DNA from: Algoriphagus vanfongensis DSM 17529
Lineage (GTDB): Bacteria > Bacteroidota > Bacteroidia > Cytophagales > Cyclobacteriaceae
Direction: 5' to 3'
DNA length: 64,000 nt
NCBI RefSeq assembly: GCF_000429465.1
Contig: NZ_AUBX01000009.1
Coordinates: 496,001 to 560,000, forward strand
Part shown: positions 1 to 7,149 of the stretch, one piece after another
Layout: every line of letters begins with the position of its first letter
Numbering within the stretch: the stretch's first letter is position 1
Made by a program: the position numbers and the translations under genes
Notes under the pieces: generated by a model
Seen by the model: only the letters and a program-made list of their open reading frames with translations
Told to the model about the DNA's origin: nothing
Databases searched by the model: none

Positions 1-81
1 CTTAGAATCCAAGAACCTGTACTGATTTCTGAGGCGATGGATAAAAACATAGGCACTTCAAAGATTGGGGTAAAAGTATGA
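1..81 (+). CDS. C-terminal end of an unidentified protein (cut by window edge)
   Basis: Frame 1 is open from the first base to a TGA at 79-81 and reads as 26 codons ending SKIGVKV. It would converge on the sterol-desaturase-like gene. The fragment is too short to assign to a family and could be chance, although its codons look like those of neighbouring genes. No start is visible because it would lie outside the window. Confidence 0.35.
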   Translation, partial: LRIQEPVLISEAMDKNIGTSKIGVKV

Positions 82-132
82 CGAAGCCCCAAACATATAA
101 AATTCCATTTTAATAGGAAGCTGAGTTCCTAC

Positions 133-1395
133 TCAACCTAGCTGACTGACTTCATCTGGTCTCTTGAAAGAATACCAAATAGAAATCAAAAGCGAGAGCC
201 CGAAGTATCCAAACAATACGGCACTAACGCCAGAAATATGCACTTCCAAGCCAAACCAACCTCCCTGTGTGACGATTAGATATACTCCAAAAGTTGTTTT
301 GAGAAGTTCCCAAGCCCAGGCGTTTGGATTTCTATCCATCAGCTCGGTCAATGCGTAGACCGAAAGAAAGATAAAACCACCGTAAAGAAAAATCCCAGGT
401 ATTCCAATATCGGCTAGATTTCCAAACAAATAGCTTAAGAAAAGCAGCAAAACCAACAGTTGAACAAAACTCCAAATCATCAAAGCTTTACTGAGATTTG
501 GATTGTATTTTTGAAAATGATAGACATCTTGGATTTTCTTCACGGGATAGTTTTCGGCCACGTCCTCAGGTCGCCAGCCTAAGGGCATAAACCAGATTTT
601 GAGTTTATCAGACCAGCTTTTTGCTCTCCAAGCATCCTGAATCAACAGCCATAAATGCATAAAATTGATTTTGATAGGATTCCAGGTCTCCACAGGTCGA
701 GTCACCCCATAGACAGCAGGTATATCTGCTCTTTCCTCTTGATAGGTTCCAAACCAGCGATCCCAAAAAATAAAAATCTGACCGTAGTTTTTGTCCAGAT
801 ACTCAGGATTGATCGCATGATGTACCCGGTGATGGGAGGGAGTCACGATGATCTTTTCCAAAAAACCCATCTTATTGATATGTCTGGTATGATACCAAAA
901 CTGGGCAAATAAATGCAATGGAGCGACGACGATGATTACCTCAGGCGGAACTCCCAAAATGGCAGCTGGAATCAAGAAAACAGCAAAAATTTTGACGATT
1001 CCTGAAATACTTTGCCTTAGGGCGCAAGCTAGATTAAACTCTTCCGAACTGTGATGTATGATGTGATTGTTCCAGAAAATATTGTATTCGTGGGCGATTC
1101 TATGTGTCCAATATCCTGCGAAATCCAAGGCTAAAAAGGCTATTAGATATACCAGCCACGTAGCTTTGATTTCAAAAAATCCCAACTGTCCATAAAGCCA
1201 TTCGTAGGAGATCACGACCAGAGAAAGTCCCAATACATCCTTGGTGACATTGGTCATACCCGAGGTCAAGCTGGAAATCATATCCGGCATGGGTACTGTA
1301 TCGTTATTTTTCCAGATTCCCCAGAGTTTTTCAAACATCACCAGCACAAAGAAGGCCGGCATGGCTATCAACAATATTTCACCGTAAGTCTGCAT
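133..1395 (-). CDS. Sterol desaturase / fatty acid hydroxylase superfamily membrane protein
   Basis: A 420-residue integral membrane protein with the three histidine boxes that bind a di-iron centre in this superfamily: HRIAH at about 98-102, HIIHH at about 111-115 and HHRVHH at about 188-193. Hydrophobic segments lie before, between and after the boxes, with extra membrane segments in the last 110 residues. The family inserts or removes oxygen on lipids such as sterols, carotenoids, fatty acids or ether lipids; the substrate here cannot be told from sequence. It is transcribed leftward behind the LytTR regulator gene but 104 bases away, so it may have its own promoter. Confidence 0.9.
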   Translation of the reverse strand: MQTYGEILLIAMPAFFVLVMFEKLWGIWKNNDTVPMPDMISSLTSGMTNVTKDVLGLSLVVISYEWLYGQLGFFEIKATWLVYLIAFLALDFAGYWTHRIAHEYNIFWNNHIIHHSSEEFNLACALRQSISGIVKIFAVFLIPAAILGVPPEVIIVVAPLHLFAQFWYHTRHINKMGFLEKIIVTPSHHRVHHAINPEYLDKNYGQIFIFWDRWFGTYQEERADIPAVYGVTRPVETWNPIKINFMHLWLLIQDAWRAKSWSDKLKIWFMPLGWRPEDVAENYPVKKIQDVYHFQKYNPNLSKALMIWSFVQLLVLLLFLSYLFGNLADIGIPGIFLYGGFIFLSVYALTELMDRNPNAWAWELLKTTFGVYLIVTQGGWFGLEVHISGVSAVLFGYFGLSLLISIWYSFKRPDEVSQLG

Positions 1396-1499
1396 TTTGG
1401 GTTTATAGGAATCTTACCACTAAACCTATGAAAAAAGTAAGTGGATTTCAAAAGACTTATCCCGCAATTGCCCTAATTGTCCCTCGGACTTTACTTCTT

Positions 1500-2174
1500 T
1501 TATCCTAAGTCAAATTCGCCGCTATAGGAGGCTCCAATCGGTAATTTGATATCTTGAATATAAACTTCCCGTGAGTTATGCGCCGTGACTTGATCTTTTC
1601 GAATGATAAATGATTTGTGGATTCTTGCAAAGTCGGTGTTTAGCTGAGTTTGCATGTTTTTCATGGTCATCCTAGTCACCACCGCTTTCCCTTCACTAAG
1701 ATGGATTCTCAAGTAGTCGGCCATAGCTTCTATGTATTGGATGTTTTCAAGCGCGATTCTGACTTGGTTAGAGTCCACTCGTACCCAAATGGATGCAGTA
1801 TCCTTCCGCACTTGAGTCTTATGCAGCCTTTGTGCTTTTTCAATTGCTTTCTGAAATCGTGCAAAATCAAATGGCTTCAGCAAGTAATCCACCGCATCCA
1901 GTTCAAATCCTTGCATCGCAAAATCTGAAAAAGCAGTAGTGAAAATCAAAAGTTTATTTTTCCCAAAAAGCTGGTAAAACTCAATACCGGATAGCATCGG
2001 CATTTGAATATCGAGAAAGATCAAATCCACATCTTCTGCTTCCAAAAATTTACGTGCTTCTTGGATTTTGGAAAAGGTCTTTAAAAGATTGATTTCCTCA
2101 GACATCCTCCCACAGAAAGTGTTAAGAATTTCCAGGGGAAGCGGCTCATCATCCAATGCTATGGCTCTCAGCAT
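1500..2174 (-). CDS. LytTR-family response regulator
   Basis: A 224-residue two-domain regulator. The receiver domain (about 1-120) has the acidic pair D8/D9, the phosphoacceptor D55 in LDIQMP and the conserved K100 in the LLKPF motif. The last 100 residues form a LytTR DNA-binding domain (ARIHKSFIIRK motif). Its start overlaps the end of the upstream sensor kinase gene by 7 bases, so the two are co-translated and form a LytS/LytR-type pair. The target genes are unknown. The dioxygenase and cupin genes immediately upstream on the same strand are the obvious candidates for shared regulation. Confidence 0.93.
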   Translation of the reverse strand: MLRAIALDDEPLPLEILNTFCGRMSEEINLLKTFSKIQEARKFLEAEDVDLIFLDIQMPMLSGIEFYQLFGKNKLLIFTTAFSDFAMQGFELDAVDYLLKPFDFARFQKAIEKAQRLHKTQVRKDTASIWVRVDSNQVRIALENIQYIEAMADYLRIHLSEGKAVVTRMTMKNMQTQLNTDFARIHKSFIIRKDQVTAHNSREVYIQDIKLPIGASYSGEFDLG

Positions 2175-3286
2175 TCAAAATTGATCAAAAGGTGAACTCG
2201 AAAATACTCCTTAGATTCTCCAATTTCAAGGCGATGCTGATCTCCGTAAATAAGCTGTAGCCGACTTTTGGTATTCTCCAGCCCCATTCCACTTTCCTCA
2301 TGACTCGGTAGGGGAAGAACCACTATTTTATTCTCCACCAACATCTCGAACTTCTGTTGCTCTTGTGAGATTTTAAGGACTATTTCTCCATTTTCATCCG
2401 GATTTACTCCATGCTTAAAAGCATTTTCCACAAATGGAATCAGGAGTAATGGCGCTATTTCAAATCCCTGAAATGTCCCGTCTTTTTGATAACTAAATTG
2501 GAACCCCGAAGGCAAGCGGAGCTTTTGTAGCTCCAGATAATTTTCCAAATAGGTGATTTCTTTTTCTAAAGACACTCGTTCATCAGAGGACTCAGTCACG
2601 ACATAGCGCATCATAGTCGATAGCTTCATCAGACCTTCTCCTGTTTTTTCCGCATTTTCCCGGATGCTCAGTGCATAGATGGAATTGAGCGAATTGAAGA
2701 GAAAATGTGGGTTGATCTGATTTTTCAGCGAACCAATTTCTGCTTTGGATTTGGCTTGCTCTGTACTAAATAGTGCCTCTCTTAGACGCAATAGATTTGA
2801 AAACAAAACTACCACTGCAAATAAAAGAAACTGGTATGAATAGGAGGCGAGCTCTGACCAGGGAAAGAGTTGATCCCAAAAATTCATCGGCGTCGGGCCA
2901 AAATCCCTATTTGGACCAAGACCTGAAGGAGGCTGAGGCATCGGACCCAACTTACCATCAGGCCTCATAGGAGGAGCGGGGCGTGGTTCGATGGAGGATT
3001 CTGAACCCGCCAATAACTCAGGGATAATCAAAATCAATAGAAATCCCCCAATCACCCAAGCGGCATAGACGAGATACTTTTTTTGAAGGAAATAGGCGGG
3101 AATCAGAAAGAAGTAATTCAGGTAAAAAAACAAAAGCATCAATGCATTTGCCATCAGCTCCTGAATCGTGTGACGATCTAGGGCAAAACGAGACACTTCT
3201 TCCGGCTGTGGTGCCAAAATCAATGGAATTAACAGAAAACAAAGTCCACCCAAGATATGAAGCGGCCAAGCTGTTCTTTTCTTCAT
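2168..3286 (-). CDS. LytS-type sensor histidine kinase (His_kinase family)
   Basis: A 372-residue membrane kinase. About four hydrophobic segments lie in the first 175 residues, separated by a proline-rich loop after segment three. The kinase core follows, with the phosphoacceptor region INPHFLFNSLNSI, the N-box PFVENAFKHG and the glycine box SGMGLENTKSRL. This is the His_kinase (PF06580) plus HATPase layout of LytS/YehU kinases. It partners the overlapping LytTR regulator. It starts 28 bases after the cupin-like gene, so all four leftward genes from 4677 down to 1500 may be one transcript. The signal it senses is unknown. Confidence 0.93.
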   Translation of the reverse strand: MKKRTAWPLHILGGLCFLLIPLILAPQPEEVSRFALDRHTIQELMANALMLLFFYLNYFFLIPAYFLQKKYLVYAAWVIGGFLLILIIPELLAGSESSIEPRPAPPMRPDGKLGPMPQPPSGLGPNRDFGPTPMNFWDQLFPWSELASYSYQFLLFAVVVLFSNLLRLREALFSTEQAKSKAEIGSLKNQINPHFLFNSLNSIYALSIRENAEKTGEGLMKLSTMMRYVVTESSDERVSLEKEITYLENYLELQKLRLPSGFQFSYQKDGTFQGFEIAPLLLIPFVENAFKHGVNPDENGEIVLKISQEQQKFEMLVENKIVVLPLPSHEESGMGLENTKSRLQLIYGDQHRLEIGESKEYFRVHLLINFEC

Positions 3287-3314
3287 GGGAAAAAGCAGAT
3301 CAAGTTCCTTGCAA

Positions 3315-3962
3315 TTAAGAGCATTCCCAGTCTCCCTCCAAAATCAAAAGCAATCCTTCCCGGCTCAAAGATTCCATTTCCAAGTCACCAGCTGCAGAAA
3401 TCCATAGACAATCGCCCTGCTCCAGCAGGCAGTTTTCAAATTCAAAAGCTCCAGTCAGCGCTATAGAAACTGACGGAAGATTTGTCCTGTGCACTAGCTC
3501 TACTCTACCTTCAATATTTCCAATTGTCAATTGCAATTCCTCTGCAATAGAAACAGGAACTAGAGAATTTTGGATTGAGCTGATCTCAAAGGTTTGCATC
3601 TGTTCTTTTGATGAATATGAAGTGGGGATTTCTATGCAAATCAAATGGACAGGCTCTTCCTCGAATGGATTGCAAACCACTTCAGATGCATTTGGCAACA
3701 AGGCTTTGCTCCAAATACTCCCAGGTTCAAGCTGTGCCCGTCCACTGATAGCGACTGTTCCTACCAATGGTAGAAGTACCAATAGACTTTGCACATTTAC
3801 CCGGATTTCCCATGACTTCATAGGCAAAATAGTAACCTCAGAAATCCTGAGGTTACCAGTTGCGAGTGCAATACTCCGATCTCTAATCAAGATATCACCA
3901 GAAGACCGAATAGGGGAGTCTTTCGCTGGAAAGATTCTTTTTTCTTGACAAATAGATTTCAT
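3315..3962 (-). CDS. Cupin-like protein, possibly pirin/quercetinase C-terminal type
   Basis: A 215-residue protein of mostly beta-strand character without a signal peptide or membrane segment. Two similar stretches (about 50-115 and 150-212) have the alternating hydrophobic strands and turns of cupin domains; the tail (ENCLLEQGDCLWISA, then LLLILEGDWE) resembles the second cupin of pirin-like quercetinase proteins. No convincing HxH metal motif is visible, so enzymatic activity is doubtful. It begins 4 bases after the dioxygenase gene, implying co-transcription. Family assignment is by eye and weak; the gene itself is well supported by length and operon position. Confidence 0.5.
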   Translation of the reverse strand: MKSICQEKRIFPAKDSPIRSSGDILIRDRSIALATGNLRISEVTILPMKSWEIRVNVQSLLVLLPLVGTVAISGRAQLEPGSIWSKALLPNASEVVCNPFEEEPVHLICIEIPTSYSSKEQMQTFEISSIQNSLVPVSIAEELQLTIGNIEGRVELVHRTNLPSVSIALTGAFEFENCLLEQGDCLWISAAGDLEMESLSREGLLLILEGDWECS

Positions 3963-3966
3963 CCTC

Positions 3967-4677
3967 TTAAGCTTTGACCACGATCGAATGAGTCAGATTA
4001 AATCCAGAGCTAACCGACCCAGAGATATTGGATAGCTCATTGGATACACCGTCGCTGAATACATTATCCTGGCTATTGTATGTATAGCCATTCATACCTT
4101 TGGTATAACCGTTTTCAGTACTTGCATTGACTTGTACGACCGCACTATTGCTTCCCTCTGGAAATGCAATCTGAGTAACTAGGAGAGAAGTCCCGGATTC
4201 ATTATAGATATGCACATGGATATGGGTACTGCGTCCATTGTACCAGCCCGGAAAGATCGTTGTAAAAGCCACCTTGCCATTTTCATCCGTCACTTGTCTT
4301 CCTCTCAGGAAGGAAGCAGAAGTATAGCTTCCATATTCTGAATAGTTACCATCCTTATCACAATGCCAAATATCTACACGTGCATTTTCGATTGGCAAAC
4401 ATGATTGACTGTTATTCAAAACAGTGATTTCTACATCCAAGGGAATGCCCGTACGTCCTCCTGTAATATCTTCTCTCAGCAGAGAACCTGGGCTATGAGT
4501 AGGGTAGGGACCAGCAGTTTCAGAATTGGTCAGAATACAATCGCCAGCTGTATCCGATGAGTCTGTACCATCTTCATCAATGATGGACTGGCTATCTTCC
4601 CCATCAATACATCTGCTCATCAGGGGAAATGCAAATGCACTCAATGTGACACGTTTAATAAAATCTCTTTTCTTCAT
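3967..4677 (-). CDS. Intradiol ring-cleavage dioxygenase-like exported protein
   Basis: A 236-residue protein related to the beta subunit of protocatechuate 3,4-dioxygenase. After a short N-terminal export region (MKKRDFIKRVTLSAFAFPL, possibly Tat-like or a lipoprotein) comes the family's SETAGPYPTHSPG entry motif. The metal-site pattern follows: tyrosine in PGWYNGRSTHIHVHIY with the two histidines of HIHVH, and a candidate second tyrosine earlier. Classical intradiol enzymes use non-heme Fe(III) to open catechols in the cytoplasm. Exported single-subunit relatives of unknown substrate are common in Bacteroidota, so the reaction is inferred only in type. First gene of a leftward group with a cupin-like gene and a LytS/LytTR pair. 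Confidence 0.85.
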   Translation of the reverse strand: MKKRDFIKRVTLSAFAFPLMSRCIDGEDSQSIIDEDGTDSSDTAGDCILTNSETAGPYPTHSPGSLLREDITGGRTGIPLDVEITVLNNSQSCLPIENARVDIWHCDKDGNYSEYGSYTSASFLRGRQVTDENGKVAFTTIFPGWYNGRSTHIHVHIYNESGTSLLVTQIAFPEGSNSAVVQVNASTENGYTKGMNGYTYNSQDNVFSDGVSNELSNISGSVSSGFNLTHSIVVKA

Positions 4678-4858
4678 TTTTCAGGGGTTTTGTCGGTTAT
4701 ATAGTCAAAGCAACGCCAAATCAGTCACTTAGGGTAGCCTTATCCAGTTGCTTTGCGACAAACGATCGGATTCCTGCGATGAAATGCTGGCCATTAAACT
4801 TTTTTAAGAAGCCACATTCCGTTTACATTTAGGAAACAAACCAATTGCTGCACTTCCC

Positions 4859-5332
4859 ATGCTTCAAGTTCCCAGCCTAGCTACTTTGAAAAAAGACCTG
4901 AAGTTTCTCTCCGAATCTGAGACTCAGGATTTATTGATAGATCTGATCAAGTTCAGTAGGGAAAACAAAGCCTATCTTTTCTTCAAACTGTATGAAAAAG
5001 ATAATCCCGGTATGTATGTGGAGATGATCGAAGAGGTGCTGGAAGAAGAGTTTGCTAAAGCTCGTGTCACTCATGCCTACTATGCTAAAAAGTCCCTGCA
5101 GACTATTCGGAGAAAAATGAATAAGCTTCTAAAACTATCCAAAAACAAAGCGGACCAGGCCGAAGTCATCTTGTTTTTCTGTGAGCAGGTCAAAGATTTG
5201 GGATTTTTGAAACACCGAAATCCGGTGATCAACAATATCTACGAAAGCCAAAAAGCCAAAATCATTCAGCTCATATCCAAACTCCATGAAGACCTCCAAT
5301 TTGATTTGACAAGCAGATTGGAAGAGCTGTGA
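4859..5332 (+). CDS. Conserved hypothetical helical protein
   Basis: A 157-residue soluble protein that appears to be almost wholly alpha-helical and rich in Lys, Glu and Leu. It has no signal peptide, membrane segment or recognised motif. It opens with MLQVPSLATLKKDLKFLSES and contains a basic helix around residues 80-100. It is flanked by a divergent dioxygenase gene and followed 52 bases later by the DUF1684 gene. I do not recognise the family; length, codon use and position support it being real. Confidence 0.7.
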   Translation: MLQVPSLATLKKDLKFLSESETQDLLIDLIKFSRENKAYLFFKLYEKDNPGMYVEMIEEVLEEEFAKARVTHAYYAKKSLQTIRRKMNKLLKLSKNKADQAEVILFFCEQVKDLGFLKHRNPVINNIYESQKAKIIQLISKLHEDLQFDLTSRLEEL

Positions 5333-5384
5333 TTCTATCGTCCAAAACATTCTCAGTTTCTCACCCCAGCATCAGTGATTTCTT

Positions 5385-6272
5385 ATGATAAAATATAAAC
5401 TTCTTCTGGCTCCACTTTTCCTAGTCTTGCTACAAAATGTAGTTTTTGCTCAGCAAAATCTGAGGTATACTCAATGGAAACAAGACAGAATCGAGGAAGT
5501 CCGATCGGAAGACGGCTGGCTAAATCTGGCGGGACTTCATTGGCTAGAAAACAATAAAAATAAATTGGTTATTGATTCCAACATGATGTCCTTGGCAGGA
5601 AATCCAACTGATAAAAGCTTAGGGTATTTTGAATGGAATGCAGATTCGGTTTGGTTTTTACCTACTATTTCAGTTCAACAGACTTATCAACTTCCTCCTA
5701 AAATTCTACAGTTTCCTGAAGAACATTATGGAGATCGTGCATTGAAAGTGGATAAATGGAAATGGTCCATCATTGAGCGTGATGGATTATTTGGAGTGCG
5801 GATACGGGATCTTCATCATCCGGCTCTGGATCAGTTCGAATCCATTCCCAACTATGACTATCAAGATGCATGGGCTATTGAAGCCAAATTGATCCCCAAA
5901 TTCAACGAATTTATCATGATCACCAATGTCTTGGGTCAGCAATATGAATGGAGAGTGATGGGGCATATTCTCTTTGAATATCAAGGTAAGCAGTACGAGC
6001 TACTGGCATTGGAAGAGACCGGAAAGCTTTGGGTTATTTTCTCTGACGAGACCAACTTAAATGAAACCTATCCCACAGGAAGATACCTGTATGTAGACTT
6101 TCCTGACAAAACCGGAAAATTGAATCTTGACTTCAATTATGCCTACAATCCACCCTGTGCATTTACCAGCTTTGCTACCTGTCCGATACCGCCTAAAGAA
6201 AATAGACTTGATTTTGCGGTATCAGCTGGTGAAAAACGACCCAAAGAATTTTCGAAACACCAAAAGCCATGA
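5385..6272 (+). CDS. DUF1684 domain-containing exported protein
   Basis: A 295-residue protein with an N-terminal signal peptide (hydrophobic run after MIKYKLL, cleavage likely near FAQQN). The rest matches DUF1684: an early W-x-L-A-G-L-H-W-L element near residues 45-53, and the hallmark C-terminal motif with NPPCAFTSFATCPIPPKEN followed by RLDFAVSAGEK. The motif resembles a conserved cysteine/proline active-site-like region, but no biochemical function is established for the family. Its stop codon overlaps the start of the deacetylase-like gene (ATGA), so the two are translationally coupled. Confidence 0.9.
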   Translation: MIKYKLLLAPLFLVLLQNVVFAQQNLRYTQWKQDRIEEVRSEDGWLNLAGLHWLENNKNKLVIDSNMMSLAGNPTDKSLGYFEWNADSVWFLPTISVQQTYQLPPKILQFPEEHYGDRALKVDKWKWSIIERDGLFGVRIRDLHHPALDQFESIPNYDYQDAWAIEAKLIPKFNEFIMITNVLGQQYEWRVMGHILFEYQGKQYELLALEETGKLWVIFSDETNLNETYPTGRYLYVDFPDKTGKLNLDFNYAYNPPCAFTSFATCPIPPKENRLDFAVSAGEKRPKEFSKHQKP

Positions 6273-7063
6273 ATCGCCAGCTCTCATTTTTTTGGGTTTG
6301 CATCGGAGTGTTGTTGGTCTCGGGCTGTACGGGCACTCAGAACTCCCATCAGCAAGTAGCAACAGTGACAAAGTCGCATGGAGCTATTATTAGAGGGGAC
6401 AGCACTACAAAAGAAATTGCACTTATTTTCACTGGAGATGAATTTGCCGATGGTGGTACGGTGATCTTGGAAACACTTCGAAAACATAAAATTCAAGCAT
6501 CCTTCTTTTTTACAGGGAATTTTTACAGAAATGAGAATTTCAAAGCGCTTATTCAGCAATTAAAACAGGAAGGGCATTACTTGGGTGCTCATTCAGATAG
6601 ACATCTCCTGTATTGCGATTGGGAAAGGAGAGATAGTCTACTGGTCAGTAAGGAAGAGTTTCAGAAGGATTTGCTGGATAACTATGCGGAAATGGAAAAA
6701 TTCGGTATTGAAGCAGCAGATGCTTTGTATTTTCTCCCTCCCTACGAATGGTACAATGACAGTATTAGTCAATGGACAGAGCAAATGGGTTTTCGCTTGA
6801 TCAATTACACTCCTGGCACACTTTCACATGCAGACTATACCAGTCCTGAAATGACAAACTATCGATCTAGCGAAGCCATTTTGAGTAGTATCTATGACTG
6901 TGAGAAGCAAAATGGAATGGAAGGTTTTCTGCTGCTATCCCACATAGGAGTGACGGATAGGAGACAAGATAAATTCTACCACAAATTAGACGACCTGATT
7001 CTCAGGCTAGAGTCTCGGGGGTATACATTCAAAAAAATGGATAAATTTCTCAAAGAAGGATAA
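6269..7063 (+). CDS. Polysaccharide deacetylase-like lipoprotein (NodB homology)
   Basis: A 264-residue lipoprotein (lipobox ending VSGC near residue 19). The NodB-type core shows a first motif FTGDEFADGG, the ASFFFTGNF strand, the zinc-ligand motif HSDRH and a later LPPYEWYN segment. Canonical enzymes have TFDDGP and RPPYG, so both catalytic motifs are altered here although the H-x-x-x-H pair is kept. The substrate is unknown. The start overlaps the DUF1684 stop by 4 bases. Catalytic activity should be regarded as unproven because the metal-binding Asp-Asp pair has become Asp-Glu. Confidence 0.8.
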   Translation: MNRQLSFFWVCIGVLLVSGCTGTQNSHQQVATVTKSHGAIIRGDSTTKEIALIFTGDEFADGGTVILETLRKHKIQASFFFTGNFYRNENFKALIQQLKQEGHYLGAHSDRHLLYCDWERRDSLLVSKEEFQKDLLDNYAEMEKFGIEAADALYFLPPYEWYNDSISQWTEQMGFRLINYTPGTLSHADYTSPEMTNYRSSEAILSSIYDCEKQNGMEGFLLLSHIGVTDRRQDKFYHKLDDLILRLESRGYTFKKMDKFLKEG

Positions 7064-7149
7064 GAATAAAAATTTAGGCCTTTTGCCCAATTTATGATTT
7101 AATTCCTTTACATTCCATTTTCAAAAAAATCAATTTGCAGTCAAACCCA

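Noticed and set aside
3018..3269. 83-codon minus-strand frame near the first sensor kinase
   Set aside because: It is out of frame within the kinase's membrane region; the kinase frame carries the conserved motifs.
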